Shown piece by piece: positions 13,955 to 24,789 of a DNA stretch of 64,000 nt (position 1 is the first letter of the stretch; each line of letters begins with the position of its first letter). The stretch covers positions 30,118,198-30,182,197 of the forward strand of contig CM031864.1 of NCBI GenBank assembly GCA_018697195.1, written 5' to 3'. Made by a program: the position numbers and the translations under genes. This DNA comes from Certhia americana. Lineage: Eukaryota; Chordata; Aves; Passeriformes; Certhiidae. The notes beneath the pieces are model-generated. The model made no database searches, had not been told where the DNA came from, and saw nothing but the letters and a program-made list of their open reading frames with translations.

Positions 13955-14240
13955 ATGGATTTCTTGTCAATGATTATTCAATCTCCAGCCTGACCTTTCT
14001 CTTCTAAATAACACGGCAATATCAGCTCGGGCCAGCCTCCAGCTCCGGCTGCAAATTAACTGTATCGCTCTCCGGCAGAGCCCCCCGGAGCTCCCCGGCG
14101 CCCGCCCCAGGAATTATCTCCGGCCGCCGCCGCTCTCCTAATACCAGTTTAAATATCAGCCTGCTCCCAGCTGTTCCCTTCTCATAAAGGCTCATCCCGG
14201 CTCCAAACACTGAAATGTTAAGTCTCGCCGGGCCCCGGCG
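13955..14240. promoter_or_regulatory. Candidate conserved, CpG-rich regulatory block
   Basis: The block starts with AT-rich homeodomain-type sites (TCAATGATTATTCAATC around 13,968-13,985). It continues with a CpG-dense centre (14,075-14,135) and AT cores at about 14,108-14,160. It is free of simple repeats. A downstream enhancer of PBX1 is plausible; conservation is not shown. Confidence 0.3.
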
Positions 14241-14702
14241 CCGCTGCTGGAGGGGATGCGCGGATGCTTTTTGGGGCTGGGGGGGGTTCCAGTCCACGTC
14301 CTTCGGGGGCCAGGCTGGGCTTCGGCAGCCGGCTCCTCTCCCAGCTCGTGTTTTTGCCAAAACCGGGCGGGTTTAAGGTGCGAAGAGGGCACATGCAGCC
14401 TCCTGGAGCCTTGCTGGGTGCAGCATCCTCCTTTCCTCCCTCTGTTCCCCCTCGCTGGCTGTTTGTGAGCGAAAGGGAAACCCATAAACACCAAACGCGA
14501 TTATTTGCCTCTTCCTTGCTATCTACATCCCTATCTGCATCCTCATTTTTCCCTTCTCCCCGTGCCGCTCACTTATCCGTAAGATTTTATTCTTTTTTTT
14601 TTTTTTCTTGTTTTCGGGCAACCAAGTTCAGCAAAACCCCGCGGTGCAACTCCTGCACTTTTCCATTTCACGCTGCGATATTTTAGACTCAAAACTGCAG
14701 GG

Positions 14703-14731
<29 letters not shown>
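14703..14731. repeat. 29-base A run
   Basis: An uninterrupted A run of 29 bases, preceded by a T run at about 14,593-14,607. No LINE or SINE body is recognisable upstream, so I treat it as simple sequence. Confidence 0.9.
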
Positions 14732-14733
<2 letters not shown>

Positions 14734-14744
14734 AGGCAGGGAAC

Positions 14745-15095
14745 GCACCGAGCCTCACGTTAATTCCCGTGGTAGAAGCTTCAAAAGGCTTTTGGCGAGT
14801 AGACCCCGGCGGTTCGATGGCAAACCCACACCCACGTTGTTAATAATCCTTCCCTCCTAACCGAGGGGCTGGGAGGTGTTAAAGTTACAGTTGGCAGTAA
14901 AGCCCCGTCCGCCGGCAGGAGAATTTAATATACGGCAGAAGTTTCGCCTATAAAAGGCCAGGGTTATGTTTTCCTCCAGTTCACCGGGAGTCTATAACTT
15001 ACGACCTCCATAAATGTGAGTGGGTCTCACAAGTCAGCCCATCAGTCTTTGGAGTAATTCTGCTTTGTAGTAAAATATTTTATTGTGCTTTGGAT
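14745..15095. promoter_or_regulatory. Candidate conserved noncoding element with a TATA-like motif
   Basis: The block is repeat-free, with retained CpGs (14,795-14,920) and AT cores (GTTAATTC near 14,760, GTTAATAATC near 14,839, TTTAATATACG near 14,925). A TATAAAA lies at 14,949-14,955. Possible roles are an enhancer or an unannotated promoter; no transcript can be shown. Confidence 0.3.
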
Positions 15096-15103
15096 GCAGG
15101 CAG

Positions 15104-15122
15104 CACACACACACACACACAC
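15104..15122. repeat. CA dinucleotide repeat
   Basis: A perfect (CA)n run of 19 bases followed by a C run. Simple microsatellite. Confidence 0.95.
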
Positions 15123-15174
15123 CCCCCGCTCGGGGTGGGTGGGAGGTGGCGGCTGTCACCGATGGGGTGGAGGG

Positions 15175-15402
15175 CCTAACAAAATAAAATTAAATTTAAA
15201 AGGTTTAATAAAAATGAAACTGCAATGCAGTAAAAGAAAAGAATAAAAGATATGATAAGACAAAAAAAAAAAAACACAAGTAAAATAAAATGAATACAAG
15301 TACAATTTAAATTAAACAAAAGAAACCTAAACCAAAATAATATAATTAAAATTAGAATAGAATAGAATAGAATAGAATAGAATAGAATAGAATAGAATAG
15401 AA
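15175..15402. repeat. A-rich tract ending in an (AATAG)9 microsatellite
   Basis: About 180 bases are strongly A-rich on the plus strand with few C or G. They run into nine perfect AATAG units at 15,356-15,400. The change from the GC-rich surroundings is abrupt. Confidence 0.9.
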
Positions 15403-16560
15403 ATATCCTGCCCCCCGGCATGAGCTATTGAGAATGTGTGCTGCACCTTTTAATTATCGCTAATGAGGCAGAGTTTTAATAGCTTTACAGGGGAATTGTG
15501 GCATCTCCCCGTGTGCTGGCAGTGCCGGGGGTTGCGTGGGAAGAGGGAAGCCAGGGATAGTGGTGTGGGGGGGATGCTCGGTGATGGGAGAGGTGGAGAA
15601 CGACGAGGAAGAAACCCAGAGCAGGGGGGCAGACGGATGGCACAAAGGCAGGGCTGGACCAAGCTGAAGCAGAAAAAAAAAAATATATCAAAAAACAGGG
15701 AGAGGAAAAAAAAAGAAAAAAAAAATAGAAGAGGAATGTCATCACTGCCTTACCCGCTCGTCCATCCTCTGGGCCACCAAAACCTTTCATTCAGCCCCAA
15801 TCCCGTTGCCTGCAGCCATCGCTGACCCCAGGCAGGGCAGCTGAGGGGCGCGGGGAGAGCCCAGCTAATTAAAAATGCAAATGAAGGCCGGGGCTGCTGG
15901 CGCCTTCCGAAGGTGCAAATTACAAGAGGGGTTTATCGGCTCACTCGGAGCGGAGCCGGGTCCCCGTTCCCCCCGTGTGCCCCTGGTCTTTCCTCTGCTT
16001 CCAGGGACCTCCAGAGCAGAGAAGAGATGGCAGGAAAAAGGATGGGAGAAAAAAAAAAAAAAAAAAAAAGATCGTTTTAAAAGAAAAAAAAGAAGTTTCC
16101 CTGGGTTTTGTTGTGTTGTTTTGTCGTTGGGTTTGGGGTTTTTTTTTTTCCCCCCCTTTGTTTTCTTCCCAGCGTTTTGCGGGGAAAAAGATTCTTTAGA
16201 ACGCAAAGGAAAGAGACATGATCCGAAGCAAACAGTCCCTAAAACAAATTCCACAGGGGCTAAAGCAGCCCAGCCCCCTGCCACGGATCCCTCAGTCCTG
16301 CTCCATCTCGGCTGGGCAGCGCTGCCCCCAGATACTCAGTGTCTGCTTGGAAACACCGCAAAATCCCAGCCGCAACGCACCCAGCGGAGAGAACAAAGTC
16401 AGGACGGTGGCTTTATCCAGACAAGACCCCAAAGTGAAGCTGATCTCCCCCGACCCTCCCCAAAACGCGTGGGTTTTGCCCGATTCCCGTGGTTTTGGGG
16501 GCGGTTTGGCAGCGGCAGGCGGTGGTGGCAGGGACCGCGCCAGCGATTCTCGCACTCGCT
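15403..16560. other. Intergenic DNA with A/T runs and one octamer site
   Basis: There is no supportable gene. Features are A runs (15,671-15,681, about 15,708-15,725, 16,050-16,069), a T run at about 16,139-16,149, and a perfect POU octamer ATGCAAAT at 15,875-15,882 beside TAATTA at about 15,866. The octamer alone is close to chance expectation in a window of this size. Confidence 0.5.
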
Positions 16561-16765
16561 GACTCAGCTCCAGCACAGCTCCCTTGTCCTGCTGCTAATT
16601 AGGCTCCAGCCTCTCATCTCCTTAATAAGCTTCCAGTTCATTTGCATACAAAAAAAAAATATTAAAAGGGGGGGGGGGGGGGGGGGGAGTAAAGAATGAA
16701 AGCAAGCAGCTCGTTTTACCTTCAACATGTGGCTAATGCTTATTAAAATATTTAACCTTTTATTA
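16560..16765. promoter_or_regulatory. Candidate regulatory block with octamer and a 20-G run
   Basis: GCTAATTAGG at about 16,595, TTAATAAGCTT at about 16,622 and a perfect octamer ATTTGCAT at 16,640-16,647 form a homeodomain/POU-site cluster. It is followed by an A run and then 20 consecutive G at 16,668-16,687. AT-rich sequence continues to 16,763. Enhancer function is inferred from motif content only. Confidence 0.3.
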
Positions 16766-17091
16766 TGGCACAGGAGCATCTGTTCCAGCAGATCCCGGGG
16801 CTTTTCCTGCCTGCCAGCCTCTCCCAGCGGGACCGCCCTGCTGTAAGGGGCACCTCATGGAGGGTCCCCACCCCTGCAAGCCCCCGGGGCTGTGGGGAGA
16901 TGCGGCAAAACCTCGGGAATTTCAGCTGCTCAGGTCGGTGTCGGTGGTCTGCAGTATTTCTAGACCCTGGCTGGGGCACTGCGTGGGTGAATCCCATGGA
17001 GCAGCCCCAGAACTCGTTCTTTGCAGCTGTTTCATGAACACCTTTCCCAGCTAAGCATGGAGGGCCCTGCTAGTGAGCACCTGCTTCTGCC

Positions 17092-17418
17092 CAGACCCCT
17101 CTCCTATCTGGATCCCCTCTCCTATCTAGACCTATCCAGACTCCCCCTCTGACTGAGATGCCCCCACCGAGACCCCTCCTCTCCTTCTGAGGTTCCTCCT
17201 CTCCTCCCGAGAGCCTCTCTCCTATCAAAACCCACCTCTATCAAGATTTTCTCCTCTTACTGAGACCCCCGCTCTTCTGTTGACCCCTCTTTATTATTGA
17301 GACCCCCCTTTCCTATTGAAACCCCCCCTTCTATCAATATATCCCTCTCCTACTGAGATCCCCTCCTTTCCTATGGAGACTCCCCTCCCTCCCCTAGTGA
17401 GCCCCCTCCTCTCCCATC
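17092..17418. repeat. Degenerate pyrimidine-rich minisatellite
   Basis: A unit of roughly 18-22 bases resembling CCCCTCTCCTATTGAGA recurs at least a dozen times with substitutions and small length changes. The strand is almost purely C/T with periodic GAGA. It is a tandem repeat by eye; the exact consensus and copy number need a repeat finder. Confidence 0.8.
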
Positions 17419-18479
17419 CCTCCAGGGCTGCATTTGGGAGCACGGCACCGCAGGGATGAACCGGGCTGAAGGTGAAGCTGCTGTCCCAGCTGTGGCCACG
17501 CAGGTTATTGTATGGCAATTAATTAACCTGAGACTGAGAGGTTTGTGAGGGCAGCCGGGAGCGCTGCCTGGGGCTGGTGTGGGCTCGAAAGGCTCTCCCA
17601 GCTGCCCGCTGCCAAGAGGAGGACTCTGGTAAATCAACCCCGCTTCCCAAAATCTGCTGTGCTGAAGGGCTGGCAGCTGCACAGCTGTGACCCCTGGATC
17701 CAACAGGAGGCATGAACAGAACCGTCTCCGTGATGTGTTTGTACAACTCTGTGTGGATTTGGGCAGATTTGGACCTATGAGCCCATGGGATCCCTGCTGG
17801 TGAGGCCAAGGGATGAGTGTCGTGCTTGGAAATACAGGAGGGAAAACACTGGAGGAGCTTCCACCGTGAAGCAGCTCTGGGTGAGGAGCGTGGTCAGTGG
17901 CAGCAGTGCTGGGGTGCCAGCCCCAATGTCACCCTCTGGGCCATGTCACAACAGTCCCAGTGCTCTGCAGCACTGCTGGGCAGTGCAGGCTCGGGTGGGA
18001 CAAGCTCTGCTGCAGCCTTCAGAGGAAAGATTTGATGGAAGGGATATATAATGGGCATGGGAAGGTGGTGGCTAAGCATTTTTGGTCACACACAGGGGGA
18101 AATGAGGAGGAACAGGCCTAAACCTGCAGCCTCTCCACCTCAGTCTGGTTCCTCCATCCCCCTCTTTACAGGCAGTGCTGGTGGCGCTGAGGGACGTTGT
18201 CCCCTTGTGTCTCAGGGAGGCAGCTGACACCTCCCTCTGGATGTCACAACGCTGTTCTGATGCTTCCAAAAGAGCTTGGGCTCACAAAGTGCTTCTGCAG
18301 CTCCTCCCCACCAGGTCAGCAGAGGCAGACATTGCAGCCTCTGGGGTGACACTCAGCTTGGTGGCACTTTCCTGCACGGGACAATACAGCCATGCTGTCC
18401 CTCCCCACCCTCCTACATTTGTAGCAGTGTCTCAAGACACATTTTCCTCCCAACTGGAAGAAAAGGCATTCAAGGGGCC
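17419..18479. other. Intergenic DNA, nothing recognised
   Basis: GC-rich single-copy-looking sequence with no exon, RNA gene, recognised transposon or long simple repeat. Open frames are short and without recognisable protein content. Confidence 0.5.
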
Positions 18480-18690
18480 ACGCTGGCTCAATGAAAATCA
18501 AAATAATTAAGCTTTCTTTGCTTATTAGTGGAGAGAGCCTTATTAGAGATATTTGGTGCTAATGACATGCGTGTACTCTGCTCCCATGGAAAACTGCCTT
18601 GAAATAAATGGATACACAGCTCAGCTGCTGCCATGCCTTTAACCAGCACTTTCCTCACATTATACAAACTTAATTGGCTCTAAAATCCTG
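18480..18690. promoter_or_regulatory. Candidate conserved noncoding element
   Basis: An AT-rich block with AATAATTAAGC at about 18,502, TTATTAG repeats at 18,523-18,545 and GCTAATGAC at about 18,557. It has no simple repeat and contrasts sharply with its flanks. Possible enhancer by composition. Confidence 0.3.
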
Positions 18691-19056
18691 CTTGTTTTTT
18701 TGCTCTCTGACATTTACAGACACAAACACCCCCTCCCCTTCATTTAGTCCTGGCCACTTACTCCTCTCCAGCACTCTGTGGGGAGCTGAACATGGGGTTG
18801 GTGAGGCTTCTCCTGCCCTTGCTGACATCCCCCAACACCTCCCCAAGGTGAATTTGGGCCAGTTTAAACACAAAGAGCAGAAGTCAAGCTAGGAGGTCAC
18901 TTCTGCTTGTCTGCAGGTGGTTTCTCACCACAGCACGAGGATTCCCTCAAAAAGATTCACTCCTGGGGCAAGAGGCAGCACAAGGACATCACCCTTGGGT
19001 TCCGGTGGTCCAGAGCTGCTGCTGCTGCTGCTCATGTTGGTGCTGCAGGCTCCAGG

Positions 19057-19321
19057 GATAGCTCTTATCCTTAGTGATAGGAGGTTTTAAACTGGCAGAA
19101 GGCTCCGATTAGATATTAGGAAAATGCGAGGGTAGTGAGGAACTGGCACAGGTTGCCCAGAGAAGCTGTGGCTGCCCCATCCCTGGAAGGGTTCAAGGCC
19201 AAATTGGATGGGAGTTGGAGCCACCTGGTCTAGTGGAAGGTGTCCCTGCCCATGGCAGGGGTATTGGAGCCAGGTGATCTTTAAGGTCCCTTCCTGCCCA
19301 AGCCATTCCATGATTCTATGA
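19057..19321 (+). mobile_element. CR1-type LINE, 3' end fragment
   Basis: The sequence shows the hallmarks of the avian CR1 3' region in order: an AGATATTAGG motif, GGCACAGGTTGCCCAGAGAA, CATCCCTGGAAGGGTTCAAG, a CCTGGTCTAGTGG block, and the terminal ATTCCATGATTCTATGA at about 19,306-19,321. CR1 elements are usually 5'-truncated, as here. It is inactive, with no reverse transcriptase coding part present. Confidence 0.9.
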
Positions 19322-20814
19322 CACAGCCAGTAGACCCTGAGCCATGGTGCCAGGGTGAGACCCCCAGCTCAGCCCCCTGTGTCTTTAGTGCCATCACCTC
19401 AGTCTCCATCCCTGGTTATTACAAGCAGGTTCCTCATCGAGCTCCAGCTGCCAGGCAGGCCCTGGAAGATGAAACTTTGCAGGGAAATATCCAAACTGCA
19501 GCACCAGGCTGGGTACTGGCAACTCACAGCAGCTCAGCGCCGGCAACAGCATCGCCTTTGTCTCCTTTCAGAGACCTGAAAGCTTGACATGTGCTGGGAG
19601 GATAAAGAACCCACCCGGGCCAGGGGCTGCTGCAGAGACTTTGAAGCTGATAGCGGCTGAAGGCTTGTGGGGAGCATCCCGGGAGGCTCCCGCTGCGCCG
19701 GGCCAGGTGGAGGGGCGCCTGCAGGCCTACCTGTCTGGGGAGATCAGGGCTCTGGCCTGTCTGCTGCACGTCCTGTGAAGGTCACCCGGGCTGTCCCTGT
19801 CCTCGGGCTCTCTCCCGGCTGTGCAGACGCTGCCTTTTGTTGGGAGGTAATAGCCGGTGTGTGACTGCAGCAATAACTCTTCCTCCCTGGCCATGCTTCC
19901 TGGCGGGATGGCTGAGGCCAGGTCTGCTGCTCCGTGTGCTCCAGCAGCCTGGCCATCTCACTCGGCATTCTCCACCACTCCCGATGGTGGAGGGCAGGGA
20001 GATGATGCCCCATCCCGCCAGAGAAGCAGCGTGGGGAGAGCTGCTGTGCCCAGCAGCAATGCGGTGGGAAGCAAGTGGAAACTGGAGCGTGGAACCAAAT
20101 GCAAACCAGGACCACGCTGGCACTGCTGCAAAGCAGAGGAACAGCCTGTGTCCTGCTGTGACCCTGGAGACAGGAGCAGCAGGAAAGGGCACCTTGCACC
20201 GTGCCACTCTTCGTGTGACACAGTCAACAAAGGGGGATGCTGAGCCCTGTGCTGTTGGCAGCACCCAAAAAAGCAACCCCACCGTGCCAAACCACTTGGC
20301 CTCTTGCACTGGTGAGGTTGGGGTTTAATCCAGGTCTTTTCTTCTGCTGTTGGTAGGTGACCAGCAGCATCCTAGGCCAAGACACACAAAGGGACAGGTT
20401 GGTACCCCCATGGCTGCACATCCAAGGTCAGCCCTCACATCCTGGTTTGTTCCACCTGGGCTGCATCCCTTTGGTGCAGGGGACTGCAGAACCCAGCTGA
20501 CACTGGCCTGATGACACCCTCAGCGTGAGCCCTCCCACCCCGTGCCAGAATAAAGCTTCAAAGCCAAAGAAAATCCTCTCCAGGGCTTCTGAGATGGAGT
20601 AGCACCCTCAGCTCAGGCCCTGCCTGCGCTGCCCCTGCTGCGGCAGGATGATTTTCTGGCCACAAAGCCCCACGAGCGCTGCCACCACCCCTGCGCCGGG
20701 CACCTGCCTCTCCAACCCTCGGCAGCAGCGGGCCGCTCCCCCTGCCCTGTGATCCTCCCCATCAGTGACAGCTTCCCCGAGGATGTTTTGTTGGTGGTGT
20801 CACCCTTGACCATT
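19322..20814. other. Intergenic DNA, nothing recognised
   Basis: GC-rich sequence without exon-like protein content, RNA genes or clear repeats. Several open frames of 100-175 codons occur on both strands, as expected in stop-poor GC-rich DNA. They overlap each other and match no family I know. Confidence 0.5.
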
Positions 20815-21365
20815 AGCTCTTCACGCATGACTATAACGTGACATCTCTGATGCGGTGCCGCCAGCAGCCCGCGACTTCAGGGAGCAATTAAAGCCGAGTG
20901 AGTCACTGCGGGCAGGAGCAGCGGAGCAGCCTTGACCACACGTCTCCATCGCCCTCCCAGCCCCAGCCCCGCACCACCCCCTCTGCCCAAACTTCCCCGG
21001 AATACCCTTTGCCCACCTCTTGGGTCAAGGCGGGCAGAGGGAAGGGCTGTAGGATGGGCCAGATGGATTCAGGAGCCGGGGCCAGCATCAGCAGAAGGTG
21101 ACCCATCCCTGGCTGTGATGTTTCCAGGGACATCCCGAATGCTCTGTCCTTGGGAACATCCCATCCCCATCCTGGTGGGCTTCATCAAGATATTCCCTGC
21201 TCCTGTGCTGTTATTATTTTAAGAGCAGGGAGGCCCAGGCAGTGGGGCTTTTATGCGATTAGCTGCTGAGATGAACGTTAATTAGTTTTCAATTTCCATA
21301 AAGTACCCCACTGACAGAAAGATTAGTTAAACCTGCTCACGACTGCAGAGGATCACTCAGAAATT
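20815..21365. promoter_or_regulatory. Candidate conserved noncoding elements (two cores)
   Basis: Core one (20,820-20,925) contains CATGACTATAACGTGACAT and GAGCAATTAAAGCC. Core two (21,190-21,360) contains TTATTATTTTAAGAG, GCGATTAGC, CGTTAATTAG and AGATTAGTTAAACC. Between them is ordinary sequence. Both are repeat-free and rich in homeodomain cores; enhancer role inferred. Confidence 0.3.
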
Positions 21366-22179
21366 GGGAAGGGGTGGAGGAGGGGAGAGGGGGCAGGTAG
21401 AGGGGGGAGGATGGAAAAGAGGATCTGAGCTGCATCACTGAGCCTTGCGGGGGTCAAGAAGGCAGCTGGACTCTGCTGGCTACCCATGAGAAATATCAGG
21501 GATATAGATATGTGGTAAATGGAAAAATAAAATCCGGGGATATTTCCATAATCCAGAGAAAAGGTGTGTTCCTCTGCCAGTTCTCCCTCTGAGAGGGGAG
21601 GCTGAGCCACCTCACCTGGCCACAGCACTCGCGGCAAACAGCCCCCGAGCTCTGAGGAAGGGGCAGTCGTGTTTTGATGCTTTTGTGCACGTTCCCCCCA
21701 CCTTTTCCAAACCCCCACCAAAGTAGCACCCCCCTGTGTGAGCCGGTGCAACCCGGGGGTGCTGCAGATCCGCCACGTAGACAGCGATGGAAGTGAATTG
21801 CAAATGACATTTCATTAACGGCTTGAATAAAGCTGTTTTCCCTCTTTTCTGCTATGCCCAAAAGCGACCGAAATCTTTTGCACAAAGTGCTCTTCAAACC
21901 CCAACCCAAGCCAGCCAAGCTGGGGAGCTCTAATGGGAGGGGGTTTGCCCCCCATGTTCCCTCCTCATCGGTCTCCAGCTTTTGGGATGGAGCAAAAGGA
22001 GAAGGGAAAACGGTGGGTGCAGAGGTGCAGCTGCCCCAGGAGCGAGGCAGAAGGATGCCTAAATCCTTTTGGTGCACGTTTGGGCTCCCAAAAGGAGCGG
22101 AGAAAGGGAAAAGGTGTTTCGTGCTGGGGGCAGGCCGGTGAAGCAGGGCAGAAGGAGCAGCCCAGGTGCTGCCGGGGAT
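21366..22179. other. Intergenic DNA with a small AT core
   Basis: There is mostly no recognisable feature. At 21,783-21,850 a short AT-rich core (GAATTGCAAATGACAT and CATTAACGG) could belong to a regulatory element. Confidence 0.35.
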
Positions 22180-22530
22180 GCTCAGCACACCGTCGGTGCG
22201 GGAGCCCGGGAACTGTCCGCGGGAGAGGAGGCGGCGGAGCGGATGGCAGCGCGTCCCGAGCTCGGCGGGGCCGTGCCGGGGGTGGCAGCCAGGGTGCCCT
22301 TGCAGCGCACAGCTGTGCCCTGCCCACGCCAGCTGCCACCGCGGGCACCCACCCCGCTCCCCCGGCAGCGCTGCCCGGCCCGCACCCCTCGGCTCCCGGC
22401 CCCCACACCCCCCAAAGCCCCGCAGTGCGGCCCCCTCAGCCCCCCGGACCCCACTGCGGGCCAGGCGGGGCCGGGGCCCCTGTCAGGGCGAGCGGAGCCC
22501 GTTCCCCGCTCCCTCCTTTGACGTTATTCG
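22180..22530. promoter_or_regulatory. Orphan CpG island in the intergenic region
   Basis: CpG is very dense from the CCGTCGGTGCGGG at about 22,191 through about 22,400 and remains frequent to 22,530. This is the clearest CpG island between the two genes. No known promoter is expected here. It could mark the start of an unannotated RNA or a developmental regulatory island. A putative polyadenylation signal lies 1 kb to the right on the plus strand. Confidence 0.45.
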
Positions 22531-22680
22531 GCTGGACAGAGGGATGTCTGCGCGAATCATTTTCAACGCTCTTCCATATTCATAATGGGCTAAATATAGG
22601 GGAGCAAAGTGGGACCTGGCGGGCAAAGCCCTCCCCGTGGTCAGAGCCGATGACTTCTCCGCCGAGATGAAATGCTGGCG
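22505..22680. promoter_or_regulatory. Candidate enhancer next to the CpG island, with a MEF2-type site
   Basis: After the CpG island comes TTTGACGTTATTCGG, CATATTCATAATGGG and a perfect MEF2 consensus CTAAATATAG at 22,590-22,599. The block is repeat-free. Motif match is seen; function is inferred. Confidence 0.3.
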
Positions 22681-23260
22681 TCAGCCCCGCCGCGGCCCCG
22701 GGGCCGGGGGAGCCGCACCCCGCCAGCCCCCCGACCACGGCGCAGTTGTTCAGGTTTTTTTTTTTTTGTTTTGCTTTGTTTGGGTTTTTTTTTGCTTTTA
22801 GCTCCCGGTGGCCAAATTCAAAATCACGTTTTTGAGCCGGTCGAGGGAGTCGGCGGAGCAGCCCGGGAGGGGGTCTGGCACCCCCCGCCCTCCCCCCGGT
22901 CCTTTTCTTCATTAAGCGAGAAGGTTAATGATTTCAATTAGGGAGGAGGCGAGCAGCTAAATGATTATAAATAAAGCTTTTTCTGAGCCGTGGAATGGGC
23001 AGGAAGGGTGTGGGGGGCGGCGAGGCTTGTGGGGCCAGAGTGGGGCTCCCACAGAAAAATCCCCACAGCAGGAGAAAGTGCTGCCTATCCCGCTGTGCTG
23101 GGCCCTTCACCAATTCCAGGCTTTCAAAAATATCAGAATGGTGACTTTTACCTCCCCTCCTGACATTCCCCAAGGAATAAATTCTCCATGAGTAGAGACC
23201 CTGGCTCTCCTTCAGCCCTGGCAGAGCCCCACTTGCTCACTGGCTCCAGCAGTCCTCAGC
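22681..23260. other. Intergenic DNA with T runs
   Basis: CpG-rich sequence to about 22,740, then T-rich runs at 22,756-22,800, an AT core TTAATGATTTCAATTAGG at about 22,925, and ordinary sequence beyond. No gene is recognised. Confidence 0.45.
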
Positions 23261-23489
23261 CATGCCTGTGGCCAAAGCTGTCCTCAGCTTGATTTGCACC
23301 AAGAAAAAATACTGTAGAAAGTTAGAACTAGCCCCATATTATGGGAAAAGGTACAGGGTTCCTGAAGTCTCACAGGACCCTGGCAGCTGTAGTGAAACTG
23401 GCACTTGCTGTTCCATGGATGTCATCAAGTCTGGCAAACAGAATTTGCAATGTTATGGATAACTTCTAATAAAGTTTATTCCAGAGTAA
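23261..23489 (+). other. Small open frame ending just before a bidirectional polyA-like motif
   Basis: A 66-codon frame (ATG 23,262, TAA 23,460-23,462) ends six bases before AATAAAGTTTATT at 23,468-23,480, which reads as a polyadenylation hexamer on both strands. The predicted peptide is basic with several cysteines and matches no family I know. Position downstream of a CpG island is suggestive, but chance is the simpler explanation. Confidence 0.1.
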
Positions 23490-24789
23490 ATCTGCTGGTC
23501 CCTCTCACCGAGGTGTCCCTGTCAGTTTGTGGGGAGGGCTGGGAAGGTGAGCCTGGGCAGAGCATCCCAGGGAACTCCCATGGAAGGAACCTGGGGGGCT
23601 ACCCCTCCCTGTTCCCACCGTGTTGGACACTGCCAGGTTTCCTGGTTCAGCTCCCAGGATGGGGGGTTTTTTTGTCAGGTGCCCACAAGCCTGTGACATC
23701 TGTTGGGTGTGATGGCTCCTGGGGACAGTGGGAAAGCCCAGGCTGCAGCAGAGGTGTGTGGCTAAGTCCTGGGTAAAGTCACATTCAGGGGTATGACCAC
23801 GGGAAGCAGGTTCAATTTCCTCCCCTGCTGTGAGTTTGCAATTCAGTGTCAGACAAGGCGAGAAAAGGAGCGGAGGGGGTTGGTGTTCTGGGGCTTGGAT
23901 TAACATATTTTGGGGCACCTGGTGTTCAACCAACCAAGCGTGTCCCTTCCAGCACAAACACCTCAGCTGCTGCACTGGGCTGGTCTAGCAGAAACTCGGA
24001 GATTGTGCTTAATGCGAGCAGTTTCACTGAATGCAAAGCAGAAGAGGCAGAGGAGGCTGTGTGTGTGCCTCCCCCGTGCCACAGCACACAAACACAGGTA
24101 CAAATGTCCAAACCTGCCAGAACCAGCCCATCAGCCCACCCAGAGATTCGGTGCAGACACATCTGTTGACATCTCAGGGACCACAGAGCATCTCTAACCC
24201 AACCTGAACTCACCAGCAGCGGGTGGCTCCTGGTCTAGCAGTGAGGAAAACCCTGGGTTCATCTCAGCAACATGGATGGGAATGGTCCATGAAGCTGGCA
24301 TTGCCCAGGGCTGAAGGATGCCAGGGTCAGGAGGAAGATGGTGCTACTCAGCTGCTGCAATGACAACTCCTGACCTTGGCGTCCTCCAGGACATTTTCCC
24401 TTTGTGAGAAACTCAGCAGTATCTTTTCCCTGGGGAAAAAAAAAAAGTATTCCATGACTCATGGAAAAGGTATGATAAAGTACAGCCCCCACACTTGAAT
24501 AGATATGTGACTATTTTAATAGATGAAGCAATAAATAAAACCTGGTAGAGATTTTTCAAGTTTTCATTCATTTTTGATAGAAAGAAATTACTCCTTTTCC
24601 TCCATAAATATATAAATATAAAAAAAAAAGTTCTCACTAGGGAGCTGGGAGCTCCCAACACAATTTCCAGGTCACCCAGTTTCACCCTAAGGCACCCGAA
24701 ATGCTTTTTAAAGCCCAGCTCTGGGAACTGAGAGAGCGGGATAGTAACCATGACAAAGTTTCCAGGTGCCTTGGAGGGAAACCAAGCAC
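23490..24789. other. Intergenic DNA, nothing recognised
   Basis: Ordinary sequence with a short A run at about 24,436-24,447 and an AT-rich stretch at 24,490-24,640. No gene, RNA or transposon signature is visible. Confidence 0.5.

Noticed and set aside
21933..22670. A 245-codon frame across the CpG island
   Set aside because: Pro/Arg/Gly/Ala-rich translation typical of CpG-island DNA, without a family match.
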